Below, piece by piece: positions 27,582-38,723 of a stretch of 48,458 bases of DNA; the stretch's first letter is position 1; each line of letters begins with the position of its first letter. A program made the translations under genes and the position numbers. Source of the DNA: Corynebacterium minutissimum (GTDB lineage Bacteria; Actinomycetota; Actinomycetes; Mycobacteriales; Mycobacteriaceae); NCBI RefSeq assembly GCF_000805675.1, contig NZ_JSEF01000019.1, positions 1 to 48,458 on the forward strand. The letters run 5' to 3'. A model generated the notes under the pieces. The model had not been told where the DNA came from and made no database searches. It worked only from the letters and a program-made list of their open reading frames with translations.

Positions 27582-29377
27582 CGTGCGACCTCCTCTTCAG
27601 CAGCGCCTACGGAGGTAGGCAGGGGAGCCGTCGCGCTTGCCGACGTCTCCCGTGTCGGCCCCGCCGGCATTCGCTCCGGCAGGGGCTCGCTGCGATTCTT
27701 CAACGAGTCTGCGCCGCTGTCGTAGCGGTCCTTTGGATCGAGGTGGCGGGTGGGGTTCTCAAAAGAATCACCTAGTACCGCATAGCGGTAGATGGAATCA
27801 TCCTGCGCCGACGTGGCGGCACGCGTGGTCACGCCCGAAATTGGGCCCGCCAGGAAGGTCATGGACACCGAGGCGATAACCAGCAGGCAGGTGGAGGCCA
27901 GCATGCCGAAAGGCACGCGGCCAACGTCATCGCGTTCCTTGAGGTCGACGTACTCGGTGACCTCGCTCAGTGGGGAGGGGCGAACCATCGCCAGGTGGCC
28001 TTCCGGAGCATCAGCGCGGTCACGCAGGAAGCCCTTGGCCCAGACCAGCACCATGACATAGAGGGTCAGCAGTGACGTCACAATTGCGCCGCCAATAAGC
28101 ACCCAGGACAGCCAGGAGCCCTCGTTCGCGCCGGCTTCTAACAGCATGATCTTGCCCAGGAAGCCGGAGAACGGCGGAATACCGCCGAGGTTGATCGCCG
28201 GAATGAAGTACAAAATGGCGATGAGCGGTGCGCTGTAGATGAGTGAGCCTAGTCGGCGCAGCGAGGAGGTTCCGGCCTGGCGCTCGATGAGGCCGACGAC
28301 GAGGAAGAGCGTGGTTTGCACCAGAATGTGGTGCACGGCGTAGAAGATGGCGCCGGACAGGCCCTGCGCGGTGCCAAGGGCCACGCCGAAGACCATGTAG
28401 CCGATGTGGCTGACCAAGGTAAAGGACAGCAAACGCTTGATATCGGATTGGGCAATGGCACCCAAGATACCAACGAGCATCGTGGCCAGCGCGACCCACA
28501 TGAGCAGGGTATCGAGCCCACCACCGGTAAAGATGGAGGTACGCGCACGGATAATGGAGTAAACACCGACCTTGGTGAGCAGGCCCGCAAACACTGCGGT
28601 GACCAGCGACGGTGCGGTGGGGTAGGAGTCCGGCAGCCACGCATCCAGCGGAAAGATGGCCGCCTTAATGCCAAAGGCGATGAGCAGTACGGAGAATACC
28701 GCGGTGCGCGTTCCCTCAGGGATGTCTTCCATGCGGATGCCGATCTGCGCCATGTTCATCGTTCCCACCGTGGCGTAGACATAGGCTAAGGCCAGCACAA
28801 AGATGAGCGAGGAAGCCATGGACACCATGACGTAGCCCACGCCTGCGCGCACACGGGCCGCGGAAGCTCCCAGTGTGAGCAGCACATAGGAGGCCACGAG
28901 GAAAATCTCGAAGCCCACGTAGAGGTTGAACAAGTCGCCTGCCAGGAAAGACACGTTCACGCCCATGGTGAGCAGCATGTAGGTCGGCAGGAAGACCGCC
29001 ACCGGCTCGTCCTTCGTGCCATCGCGCACACCCTGTGAAATGGCGTACCACATCACGGAGAAGAGCACGACGGAGGAGGTAAACAACATGACCGTGGACA
29101 AACGGTCTGCCACCAGCGTGATGCCTACCGGGGCATCCCAACCGCCCACCTGCAAAGTCTGGATACCGGTCGTGTCCGCGATGAAAATCAACACGGCATT
29201 GACGGCAGCCAAGGTGAGGAGGGAGAAGAATGCGACGCGGCGTTGAGCGTTAACGCTACGGGAGCACAAGATGGCAAGGACGGCCGCGAAGGCCGGGATG
29301 ATAATCGGCAGCGGAATGAGGTAGCTGACATACGGCAGTAGCGCGTGCACAGCGGAAGCGATGGACTCAGTCATCAT
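27578..29377 (-). CDS. mrpD: Mrp cation/proton antiporter subunit D
   Basis: A 599-residue proton-pumping-type subunit, homologous to complex I NuoN/NuoM, with about fourteen membrane segments and a Pro/Thr/Ala-rich C-terminal tail (about 530-599). Lys in the discontinuous helices is visible in FGIKAAIFPLDAWLPDSYP, and the SHIGYMVFG helix is present. Two start codons lie in tandem (29377 and 29374); AAAGGAGG is better spaced for 29374. It overlaps mrpC by 11 nt. Membrane location, antiport of Na+ or K+ against protons. Confidence 0.93.
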   Translation of the reverse strand: MMTESIASAVHALLPYVSYLIPLPIIIPAFAAVLAILCSRSVNAQRRVAFFSLLTLAAVNAVLIFIADTTGIQTLQVGGWDAPVGITLVADRLSTVMLFTSSVVLFSVMWYAISQGVRDGTKDEPVAVFLPTYMLLTMGVNVSFLAGDLFNLYVGFEIFLVASYVLLTLGASAARVRAGVGYVMVSMASSLIFVLALAYVYATVGTMNMAQIGIRMEDIPEGTRTAVFSVLLIAFGIKAAIFPLDAWLPDSYPTAPSLVTAVFAGLLTKVGVYSIIRARTSIFTGGGLDTLLMWVALATMLVGILGAIAQSDIKRLLSFTLVSHIGYMVFGVALGTAQGLSGAIFYAVHHILVQTTLFLVVGLIERQAGTSSLRRLGSLIYSAPLIAILYFIPAINLGGIPPFSGFLGKIMLLEAGANEGSWLSWVLIGGAIVTSLLTLYVMVLVWAKGFLRDRADAPEGHLAMVRPSPLSEVTEYVDLKERDDVGRVPFGMLASTCLLVIASVSMTFLAGPISGVTTRAATSAQDDSIYRYAVLGDSFENPTRHLDPKDRYDSGADSLKNRSEPLPERMPAGPTRETSASATAPLPTSVGAAEEEVAR

Positions 29378-29867
29378 TCGCCTCCTTTACCGGTTCCTCA
29401 AAGACCTGCGGGCCAAATTTATCGCCTTCCTTGGTGGCGCGGCCCGTGGCTGGGTCATTGGAGGCGTCATGGTCCGGCGCTGCGGACGCATTGCCCGGGC
29501 GCGAAGCCATGGCCGCAATAGCGGTGTCCTCAGCGTCATCCTCAATAACGTCCGCACTGCGGTAACGGTATTGGCGGTACGCCAAGGTGAGGATGAAACC
29601 GGTAAGTGCCATGGAAATGACGATGGCGGTGAGGATCATGCCTTGCGCCAGGGGGTCGGCGATCTGCTCGCCGTAGGGGCGGGAAGTGCGGCCGTCGATA
29701 GGCGGCGAGCCTGCCTGGCCACCGGCCATGAGCATGAAGAGGTTGGCGCCGTTGCCCAGCAGCAAGATGCCAAGCAGCATCTTGGTCATCGCGCGGTCTA
29801 ACAAGAGGTAGACCCCGGCCCCGCAGAGCACGCCTGCGGCCAGCAGAAGCATCAGATTGGCATCCAT
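29367..29867 (-). CDS. mrpC: Mrp cation/proton antiporter subunit C
   Basis: A 166-residue NuoK-like subunit with three membrane helices in residues 1-110 (LGILLLGNGANLFMLMAGG is the family core), then a hydrophilic tail of about 55 residues that is rich in Asp/Ala and may be species specific. ATG 29867 shares its A with the mrpA stop (TGATG). Confidence 0.92.
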   Translation of the reverse strand: MDANLMLLLAAGVLCGAGVYLLLDRAMTKMLLGILLLGNGANLFMLMAGGQAGSPPIDGRTSRPYGEQIADPLAQGMILTAIVISMALTGFILTLAYRQYRYRSADVIEDDAEDTAIAAMASRPGNASAAPDHDASNDPATGRATKEGDKFGPQVFEEPVKEANDD

Positions 29868-32764
29868 CAGGCGTGTCCTTTCTCTTTCTCCTTCGTGCGG
29901 CGGGCCAGGGACCGAGCGCGGTCGCGGGCTCGCTGCTTACGCATCTCTTCTTCCTCATCGAGCTTCGCGCCCAGCGACGTCAGTGTGCACAGCGCGAGGC
30001 CCACGACGATGAGGTAGACGCCGGCGTCGAAAATCAGCGCCGAGGGCAGCGACACATCCCCAATAAGCGGGATGGGCAGTTTCGTGTAGGCCGTGGTCAG
30101 CGGCGGATGGCCGAGGAACATCGGGGTCACCACCGCGCCGAGGGAAAGCAGCAGACCTACTGCCATGGTGCGGCCGCCATCGAGCGGCAGCGCTTCCTCG
30201 AGCTCTGCACGGCCGCCCGCCAAGTAGCGCAGGATCAGCGCCAGGGCTGCGACGAGGCCGCCAGCAAATCCACCGCCAGGCGCGTTGTGGCCGCTGAAGA
30301 AGAAGTAGAGAGACAGCACCATCATGGACGGGAAGAGCAGGCGAGTGCTGACATCCACCATGAGGGAACGGTTCAGAGCCTTCTCCGATTCCACGCCCGC
30401 GGCCAGCCAGCGGCGGCCCGTGACTCGGAGGGTCGGGCGGCGGGAAGCACGCGCAAAGCTTTGGGTTCGGAAGACCAGCGAGGAAATACCCGTCGTGGCG
30501 ATGATGAGCACGGTGATTTCGCCAAAGGTATCCCACGCACGCAAGTCTACGAGCAACACGTTGACGGTATTAGCGCCGTGGCCAATCTCCTTGGCCAGCT
30601 CCGGCATGTATTGCGAGATGGGTTCTTCGCGGCGCGCGTTGACAGCGAACATGCCCACGACGGTCACCGTGAGGCCCACGCCTACGGCGAGCCAGGCGCG
30701 CAGGCGACCAATCTTGGGGTCCTGCTTCCATTCGGTATTGGAGGGCATGCGGCGCAGCACCAGCATGAAGAGCACCATGATGATGGTCTCCACCAGCAGC
30801 TGGGTGAGAGCCAGGTCCGGTGCGCCATGGAGGGCAAAAATGAAGGACAGCGCGTAGCCGGTCACGCCCACAACAATGACACCCGAGAGGCGGTTATCCA
30901 GCACCGTTGCGCCCACCGCGGCGATGATAATGATGGCCGCGGCGATAGCCTGCCAGGGGTTTTCCGCCACGATCATGTGGACGTTGGTGAGGTCACCACG
31001 GATTAACATAATGATGGGCAGCACCATGAGGGTGGCAAAGATGACCGTCAGGTTGAACTGCAGCGAACCGCGCTGCGTCGAGGCAGTGGTGCGCAGCGAG
31101 AGCTGGCGCAGGGAGTTGATGACGGTGTCATAAGCCTTGTCCGCCGAGCCCAGCGCCGGGTAGGTGAACTGCGCCTTGGCCAGCGCTCGGCGCTGCCAGT
31201 GCAGCACCACACCGGCAACGATGATGACCGCAGACAGCAGCAACGTGATAGTCCAGCCATGCCAGAGTGCGAGGTGGGAGGCTTCCTCCGCGCCATAGGT
31301 GTTGTCGAGGTGCTGCGTAATGCCGTGGGAAAGCGGCGTGGGGAGTAGACCAAAGAAGATGGTGAGCAACGTCAGCGCGGCCGGTGGAATCCACAGGAAA
31401 GGACCCACCGGGTGCATGGCGGCAACGGCCTCAGAAGGTTCCTCTTGCCCCTTGGAGGCGAAAGCACCCCAGAGGAAGCGCAGCGCATAGGCCATGGTTA
31501 GTGCAGAACCCGCGACGACGGCCACGAGGAGCATATTGCGTGGCATGCCGACGAGCAGGTCCTCGCCCATAATCGCTTCGAGCGTGGCCTCCTTGGACAC
31601 GAAGCCCAGCAGGGGTGGGACACCCGCCATGGACATAGCGGGGATGATGGCGAGGATGTACAGGAATGGTTTCTTCTTGCCCAGCCCTGCAAGCTTGTCG
31701 ATGTCCCTCGTTCCCGACGCATGGTCAATCGCACCGACGATCATGAAGAGCGCGGCCTTAAACAGAGAGTGCGCAAAGGTCAGCGCAAGGCCTGCCTGCA
31801 TGGCTTCGCGGGAGCCGATGGCAATGATGGTGGTGATAAAGCCCAGCTGGGAGACCGTTCCATAGGCCAAGATGAGCTTGAGGTCGCGCTGCTTGAGCGC
31901 CATCCAGCCGCCGAGCAGCATGGTGAAAGCACCCAAGGGCAGCACCACGAGGTGCCACGTGGAAATGTCGTGCACCGAAGGGGCCAAGCGCGCCACGAGG
32001 TAGATGCCGGCCTTGACCATGGCAGCGGAGTGCAGGTAGGCCGAGACCGGAGTCGGAGCGGCCATTGCGCCCGGCAGCCAGAAGTGCGCCGGGGCGATAG
32101 CGGATTTCGACAGCGCGCCGCACAGAATTAGCACGATGGCCACCGTGAGGTACGGCGTGTTTGCCAGCTGTTCGGTGGACGCAATGGCGGTGAAGGACCA
32201 GGCACCGGTCTGCCGGCCCAGCAGAATAATACCCACGAGCATGGTGAGGCCGCCGAGGGCAGTGACCATGAGGGCCTGCTGCGCAGCACGGCGCGAGGAG
32301 GCGCGCTCGCCGTAGTAGCTCACCAGGAGGAAGGAGAGCAGGGAGGTGATTTCCCAGAAGACGTAAAGCAGAAGGAAGTTATCAGAAATCACCAGGCCGT
32401 ACATGGCCGTGGCAAAACCCACCATCTGCCCACCAAAGAGCGCAAGCCGCCGACGCGAATGGTCGAAATACCCCCAGCAATAGATGAGTACTAAGGCGCC
32501 CACGCCAAGGACGATAAGGCTGAACAGCGCAGAGAGCGCGTCCATGCGGAAGCTGACATCGAGGTGCGCGGCGGGCATCCACTCAGCATCGAAGGCGAGC
32601 TGATGGCCGTCTCGCAACGTACCTTCGGTGAGTTGGTGCAGCACCCAAAAGAACCCGGCTGCGGGCACAATTGCGAGAAGGCCGAAGGCCCGCCGGCCGA
32701 GATAAAGGATGAGAAAAGGAGCAGCGATGGTGGTGAGAACCAGGGCGCTAAAGAGAGTGAGCAC
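29867..32764 (-). CDS. mrpA: Mrp cation/proton antiporter fused subunits A and B
   Basis: A 965-residue subunit. The N-terminal two thirds is the NuoL-like MrpA (GVGALVLIYCWGYF, KSAIAPAHFWLPGAM, SHIDxxSGTRD-like loop AIDHASGTRD), about 16-18 membrane segments. From about residue 790 the protein continues as MrpB (VSTRLLFPSMMVLSLY then the GHNAPGGGFAGGL motif). MrpA-MrpB fusion is common in actinobacteria and explains the absence of mrpB. I accept GTG 32764; a GGAAAGGA site lies further upstream than usual (about 18 nt), so the exact start is uncertain. A -10-like TAGGGT lies near 32847. The operon supports pH and sodium tolerance. Confidence 0.92.
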   Translation of the reverse strand: MLTLFSALVLTTIAAPFLILYLGRRAFGLLAIVPAAGFFWVLHQLTEGTLRDGHQLAFDAEWMPAAHLDVSFRMDALSALFSLIVLGVGALVLIYCWGYFDHSRRRLALFGGQMVGFATAMYGLVISDNFLLLYVFWEITSLLSFLLVSYYGERASSRRAAQQALMVTALGGLTMLVGIILLGRQTGAWSFTAIASTEQLANTPYLTVAIVLILCGALSKSAIAPAHFWLPGAMAAPTPVSAYLHSAAMVKAGIYLVARLAPSVHDISTWHLVVLPLGAFTMLLGGWMALKQRDLKLILAYGTVSQLGFITTIIAIGSREAMQAGLALTFAHSLFKAALFMIVGAIDHASGTRDIDKLAGLGKKKPFLYILAIIPAMSMAGVPPLLGFVSKEATLEAIMGEDLLVGMPRNMLLVAVVAGSALTMAYALRFLWGAFASKGQEEPSEAVAAMHPVGPFLWIPPAALTLLTIFFGLLPTPLSHGITQHLDNTYGAEEASHLALWHGWTITLLLSAVIIVAGVVLHWQRRALAKAQFTYPALGSADKAYDTVINSLRQLSLRTTASTQRGSLQFNLTVIFATLMVLPIIMLIRGDLTNVHMIVAENPWQAIAAAIIIIAAVGATVLDNRLSGVIVVGVTGYALSFIFALHGAPDLALTQLLVETIIMVLFMLVLRRMPSNTEWKQDPKIGRLRAWLAVGVGLTVTVVGMFAVNARREEPISQYMPELAKEIGHGANTVNVLLVDLRAWDTFGEITVLIIATTGISSLVFRTQSFARASRRPTLRVTGRRWLAAGVESEKALNRSLMVDVSTRLLFPSMMVLSLYFFFSGHNAPGGGFAGGLVAALALILRYLAGGRAELEEALPLDGGRTMAVGLLLSLGAVVTPMFLGHPPLTTAYTKLPIPLIGDVSLPSALIFDAGVYLIVVGLALCTLTSLGAKLDEEEEMRKQRARDRARSLARRTKEKEKGHA

Positions 32765-32890
32765 GACTGTTGCGGGGGCGTCCTTTCCAGGTTGGGGACG
32801 GGGCTAAACCCACCGCAATGGCAGGCATTGACTAGTGCTCACCCTACAGAGTGGGGCTTAGATTTTCACACTTTTCTTTTCACACAGTGC

Positions 32891-34258
32891 CTAGGCGAAG
32901 CGCTGGAGGAACAGTGCTTCGGCGATGGCAATCTTCTCAATCTCCGTCGGGTCAACCGACTCGTTGGCGGAGTGGATGGTGCACTGTGGCTCCTCGACGC
33001 CAAAGAGAGCAATCTCCGCATCCGGGTGCTTCTCCTGCAGTTCCACGGTCAGTGGGATGGAGCCACCCATGCCCTGGGTAATGGTCTCCGCGCCATAGGC
33101 TTCGCCGAGGCACTCGCCGAGCAGCGCGACGGCGGGCTTGGCCGGGTCGGTTTCAAAGCCTAGGTTGGCCTCGAGAATGGTGACCTCAATGTGTGCGCCC
33201 CAGGGCACGTGCTTCTTCAGGTGCTCGGCCACGGCTTCCGCGGTGGCGCGGGGATCCATGGTGGCTGGGGTGCGCAGGTTGATGTTGGCCTCCGCGGTGG
33301 CCGGCACGGCGTTGACGGCCTCAGCAACCGGGGTAGAGGTAAAGCCGGTGATGGTCACTGCTGGGCGTGCCCAAATCATGTCCGCGATGGCGGTGGCGCC
33401 TGCCGGATCCTTCGCGCCCATGACCTCGGTACCGTCGAGCATCTGGGCATCAGCGCGGAAGTTTTCCTCGCTGTAGGCGGTGTCCTGGCCCTCGGCCAGC
33501 GGCCAGGTGCCCTCACAATCGATGCCGTCGATAGTCGTGCGGCCATACTCATCCGTGAGCGAATCCAGCGTGCGCATAAGCGCCTTGACGGCGTCCGGAG
33601 CAGCACCGCCGAACTGGCCGGAGTGCACAGCGGAGTGGAGGGTGGAGACCTTAACGTTGATCTGGGAACCGCCGCGCAGGGAGGTCGTCAGGGTCGGCAC
33701 GCCAACCTTGGCATTGCCGGCGTCAGCGATGAGGATAGCGTCGGCAGCAAAGAGCTCTGGGCGCTCCTCGATGAGCGCAGACAGGCCCTCGCCGCCGCGC
33801 TCCTCCGAGCCCTCGATGAGGACGGTGAGGTTGAGGTCCGTCCCACCGGAAGCATCCAGCGCGCGCAGGGCTGCCAGATGCATGGCAACGTTGCCCTTGC
33901 AGTCCGCAGCACCACGGCCATACCAGCGGCCATCGCGCTCAGTCAGGGCGAAAGGATCGGAGTCCCACGCCTCCGGATTTCCCGCCGGCACTACGTCATA
34001 GTGCGAGTACAGCAGGACGGTCTTCGCGCCTTCCGCGCCCTTGCGGTTGGCGACGATCGCCGTGGAACCATCTGCAGTAGTGATGGATTCGGTGGTGAAG
34101 GAGGCGTCGGCAAGCGCAGCAGAAACCCACTCCGCCGCCTTCGCGGTCTGATCCTCCAGACCTGGTTCGTTGTGAACGGAATTAAAGGAGACGAGCTCGC
34201 TGAGCTGACGGAAGATGGTATCGCGGTCAGTGGTCACAAAATCAGAAATCGTGGTCAT
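32891..34258 (-). CDS. M20 family dipeptidase
   Basis: A 455-residue cytoplasmic zinc peptidase of the CNDP/DapE-like type. Metal and catalytic sites are visible: LLYSHYDVVPAG (His and Asp), GRGAADCKGN (bridging Asp) and the general-base pair in LIEGSEERGGEGL. The C-terminal metal His lies in EPQCTIHSANESV, and the lid domain spans about 200-320. It cuts dipeptides or deacylates N-acyl amino acids. It is divergent from the OPT peptide transporter gene, which suggests a shared role in peptide use. TAGGTT lies 7 nt before ATG 34258, and there is no ribosome site. Confidence 0.9.
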   Translation of the reverse strand: MTTISDFVTTDRDTIFRQLSELVSFNSVHNEPGLEDQTAKAAEWVSAALADASFTTESITTADGSTAIVANRKGAEGAKTVLLYSHYDVVPAGNPEAWDSDPFALTERDGRWYGRGAADCKGNVAMHLAALRALDASGGTDLNLTVLIEGSEERGGEGLSALIEERPELFAADAILIADAGNAKVGVPTLTTSLRGGSQINVKVSTLHSAVHSGQFGGAAPDAVKALMRTLDSLTDEYGRTTIDGIDCEGTWPLAEGQDTAYSEENFRADAQMLDGTEVMGAKDPAGATAIADMIWARPAVTITGFTSTPVAEAVNAVPATAEANINLRTPATMDPRATAEAVAEHLKKHVPWGAHIEVTILEANLGFETDPAKPAVALLGECLGEAYGAETITQGMGGSIPLTVELQEKHPDAEIALFGVEEPQCTIHSANESVDPTEIEKIAIAEALFLQRFA

Positions 34259-34265
34259 GCTCTAC

Positions 34266-34271
34266 AACCTA
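34266..34271 (-). promoter_or_regulatory. -10-like hexamer for leaderless dipeptidase gene
   Basis: TAGGTT on the minus strand (34271-34266), 7 nt before the ATG. The opposite gene uses a normal ribosome site. Confidence 0.35.
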
Positions 34272-34354
34272 CTCGCATCCCGGAATCGGTCTATCGACAA
34301 GTAGGGAGTACTATATTCAAGGTTCTAGTAACTATTCCTTAGAAAGGACCTGAC

Positions 34355-36325
34355 ATGGCGACGACCACCGCCGAAGGTTCCCAGTCCACGCTCCGCGAGC
34401 TGACACTTCGCGGCATCGTTATCGGTGGACTCATCACTCTGATCTTTACTGCCGCCAACGTGTACCTCGGCCTCAAGGTGGGCCTGACGTTTGCCACGTC
34501 GATTCCTGCGGCCGTGATTTCTATGGCGGTTCTGCGCCGCTTTGCCGGGCATAACGTCAAAGAGAACAACATCGTGCAGACCATCGCTTCGGCGGCCGGT
34601 ACGCTCTCTGCCATCATCTTCGTTCTGCCTGGCCTAGTCATGGTGGGCTATTGGCAGGGTTTCTCCTTCGTCGATACCGCGGCAGTCTGTGCCATCGGCG
34701 GTGTCCTCGGCGTCATGTACTCCATTCCGCTGCGCCGCGCGCTAGTGACCGGATCTGACCTACCGTATCCGGAAGGCGTGGCCGCGGCTGAGGTCCTCAA
34801 GGTAGGCGATAGTAGCGGTGCCGAAGGTGAGGCCGCGCACGAGGAAAACACCAAGGGTCTGCACGTCATCCTCTTCGGCGGCATTCTGTCCGCCGTCATG
34901 GCGCTCCTTGCCGCGATGAAGGCCGCGGCCTCTGAGGTGGCTGCCTACTTCAAGCTGGGCTCCGGTGCCACAACGCTTGGTTCCTCCCTATCCCTCGCAC
35001 TCATTGGTGTGGGCCACCTCGTGGGCCTTGCCGTGGGTATCGCCATGCTCGTCGGTGTGGTGATCTCCTACATCTTCCTGCTGCCCATCTTCACCGGTGG
35101 GGAGGCCCTGGGTGACCCGGCTACCCTCATGGAGACCGTCGATACCGTCTTCTCCGGCAAGATTCGCTTCGTTGGTGTGGGCACCATGGCCATTGCCGCC
35201 ATCTGGACGCTCATCAAGATTGCCGGGCCGATTGCTAAAGGTATGGCCGAGTCTTTCGCTTCCTCCCGCAACCGCAAGGAGGGCCAGCAGGTGGCCGTGG
35301 AAGAGCAAGACATTCCGGCTCCGTATGTCATCGGCACCATTCTTGTGCTCATGGTTCCGATTGGCCTGCTGCTGTGGAACTTCGTTCGTGGTACCGATAT
35401 TCACGACCACATGGGCGTTCTCATCACGGTCTCGGTTCTTTTCACCCTGCTCGTGGGTCTCATCATTGCCTCGGTCTGTGGCTACATGGCGGGTCTTATC
35501 GGTGCGTCGAACTCGCCGATTTCCTCCATCGGCATCATCGCGGTGATCGTCGCCGCCCTCATCATTGCGGCCGTGACCCGCGGAACGGATGCTCAGCCGC
35601 TCTCGCTCGTGGCCTACACGTTGTTCACCGCGGCCATTGTCTTCGGTATCGCCACCATTTCGAATGACAACCTCCAGGACCTCAAGACCGGTCAGCTCGT
35701 CGGCGCTACTCCGTGGAAGCAGCAGGTAGCGCTCATTATCGGTGTTCTCTTTGGTTCCTTGGTGATTCCGCCGATTCTGCAGATCATGCTCACCGGCTTT
35801 GGCTTCCAGGGCATGGAAGGTGCTGGCGAAGACGCCCTGGCTGCCCCGCAGGCAGCGCTCATGTCCTCGGTAGCCTCCGGTATCTTCGATAACTCCTTGC
35901 CGTGGAATCTCATCGGGTTGGGCGCCGCTATTGGTGCGGTCCTCATCGTTATTGATGAGTGCCTGCGCCACTTCACCGACAAGTACTCGCTATCCCCGCT
36001 GGCCGTGGGCATGGGCATGTACTTGCCGGCCGCCATTACTGTCGTGGTTCCGATTGGCGCTTTCCTGGGCTTCTTCTACAACCGCTGGGCCGCGCGTCAG
36101 TCCAGCCCGGACTTTGCCAAGCGCATGGGAACCCTTCTGGCTACCGGCCTGATTGTCGGCGAGTCCCTGTTCGGTGTGGTTAACGCAGGCCTCATTGCGG
36201 CGTCGGCAGGTAATTCCCCGCTTGAGATCTTCTCCGGCGGCACGGCCGCCAAGATCATCGGCGTCATCCTCTTCATTGGTGCCATTTCGGCGGCATATAA
36301 GTGGACAGCGAAGAAGGCTTCTTAA
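34355..36325 (+). CDS. OPT family oligopeptide transporter
   Basis: A 656-residue transporter with about fifteen membrane segments. It begins with the family entry ELTLRGIVIGGLITLIF and the ANVYLGLKVGLTFATSIPAA signature, and has NNIVQTIASAAG and the PYPEGVAAAEVLK loop between helices 3 and 4, all typical of the OPT superfamily (TIGR00733-type bacterial branch). It would take up peptides with the proton gradient. AGAAAGGA precedes ATG 34355. The region 34259-34354 also has AT-rich TATATT (34312-34317), a likely -10. Confidence 0.9.
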   Translation: MATTTAEGSQSTLRELTLRGIVIGGLITLIFTAANVYLGLKVGLTFATSIPAAVISMAVLRRFAGHNVKENNIVQTIASAAGTLSAIIFVLPGLVMVGYWQGFSFVDTAAVCAIGGVLGVMYSIPLRRALVTGSDLPYPEGVAAAEVLKVGDSSGAEGEAAHEENTKGLHVILFGGILSAVMALLAAMKAAASEVAAYFKLGSGATTLGSSLSLALIGVGHLVGLAVGIAMLVGVVISYIFLLPIFTGGEALGDPATLMETVDTVFSGKIRFVGVGTMAIAAIWTLIKIAGPIAKGMAESFASSRNRKEGQQVAVEEQDIPAPYVIGTILVLMVPIGLLLWNFVRGTDIHDHMGVLITVSVLFTLLVGLIIASVCGYMAGLIGASNSPISSIGIIAVIVAALIIAAVTRGTDAQPLSLVAYTLFTAAIVFGIATISNDNLQDLKTGQLVGATPWKQQVALIIGVLFGSLVIPPILQIMLTGFGFQGMEGAGEDALAAPQAALMSSVASGIFDNSLPWNLIGLGAAIGAVLIVIDECLRHFTDKYSLSPLAVGMGMYLPAAITVVVPIGAFLGFFYNRWAARQSSPDFAKRMGTLLATGLIVGESLFGVVNAGLIAASAGNSPLEIFSGGTAAKIIGVILFIGAISAAYKWTAKKAS

Positions 36326-36348
36326 TCTAACGGGCGATTCGGAACATC

Positions 36349-36380
36349 ACGGGCGGTGCGACAGCACCGCCCGTTCGCTT
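36349..36380 (+). terminator. terminator after the OPT gene
   Basis: An 11-bp perfect stem, ACGGGCGGTGC (36349-36359) with GCACCGCCCGT (36364-36374), loop GACA, then TCGCTT. Confidence 0.85.
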
Positions 36381-36399
36381 ATAGCGTTCGTGTTGAACC

Positions 36400-36428
36400 T
36401 TGCAGTCGGTGGGGGAGAGTGCCAGAAT
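36400..36428 (+). promoter_or_regulatory. groEL2: candidate groEL2 promoter
   Basis: TTGCAG (36400-36405) and CAGAAT (36423-36428) are separated by 17 bp, with the CIRCE-like element starting 5 bp downstream over the expected transcription start. Confidence 0.4.
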
Positions 36429-36433
36429 GGTCG

Positions 36434-36460
36434 CTAGCACTTCCACTTCGCAAGTGCCAG
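36434..36460. promoter_or_regulatory. CIRCE-like HrcA operator before groEL2
   Basis: CTAGCACTT (36434-36442), a 9-bp spacer, then AAGTGCCAG (36452-36460). Against TTAGCACTC-N9-GAGTGCTAA it matches 7 of 9 and 6 of 9 positions, keeping the AGCACT/AGTGC core and exact spacing. HrcA control of groEL2 is known in corynebacteria. Confidence 0.75.
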
Positions 36461-36474
36461 AAATAAACCGAGTC

Positions 36475-36537
36475 ATCTATGTGGTTGGGGCTGGAGAACA
36501 CTCGCCAGCCGTGCCGTCGCGGGCGTCCGTCATAGAT
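36475..36537 (+). other. structured leader of groEL2 mRNA
   Basis: If transcription starts near 36435, the leader is about 150 nt. ATCTATG (36475-36481) can pair with CATAGAT (36531-36537), and inside it GGCTGG (36489-36494) with CCAGCC (36505-36510). AAGGAG, the ribosome site at 36568-36573, stays outside the fold. It could affect stability or temperature response; not known. Confidence 0.4.
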
Positions 36538-36546
36538 CAGACGTGA

Positions 36547-38229
<1,683 letters not shown>

Positions 38230-38279
38230 TCCCTCACGCCCTAGGGCGAGGCGCCTTACGGCCTCACCCCATAACAAAA

Positions 38280-38316
38280 AGAACGCTCCCCACACTTCTG
38301 CGTGGGGAGCGTTCTC
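38280..38316. terminator. strong terminator after groEL2
   Basis: A 13-bp stem, GAACGCTCCCCAC (38281-38293) with GTGGGGAGCGTTC (38302-38314), is preceded by AAAAA and followed by TCT, so it could work in both directions. Confidence 0.85.
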
Positions 38317-38317
38317 T

Positions 38318-38723
38318 GCGTTGAGACCGTATCGTGCCCTAATCTAACCCCGTTTAGGGGTAAATTAGCTTTGGCTCCTAAAAAATTTTCCGATCATTCT
38401 CGAGCCCTTTGGCACCTATGAATCGCTCCCTGAGCGCTCCGTGTTACGTGTCTGAGAAAACTTTTACTTCTCCGAGCTTTCGGGAGCGGCGTTTTCCCAG
38501 CTGGTAGGGTTTGCGCAGGTAAAGTGAACAAAAGGTTAATTAATAACATTTGGCGAATGCTCGTTTGAGTCATCGGTTCAGTGAGGAAAGTAACGACGCC
38601 ATCCATTTGCATTGCGGGGGAGGTGTGCCAAAATAGTTTCCTGTGACGCCCGCTGAGGGTGTCTGCAAACCGCAAACCCCTCCGGGCACATTCTCTACCC
38701 GGACTTCACAATAGGAGACCAAA
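38318..38723 (+). other. long AT-rich upstream region of porH, no gene seen
   Basis: About 400 bp with no credible open frame on either strand. It contains the hairpin CTAAT/ATTAG with an inner ACCCC/GGGGT stem (38339-38368), a run of A and T at 38378-38390, and a TTAATTAATAA tract (38536-38546). A candidate promoter is TTGCAT (38607-38612) with AAAATA or AATAGT about 17-19 bp on (38630-38637). ACCCC and GGGGT resemble RamA-type half sites. A regulated, strong porin promoter is likely. Confidence 0.4.
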
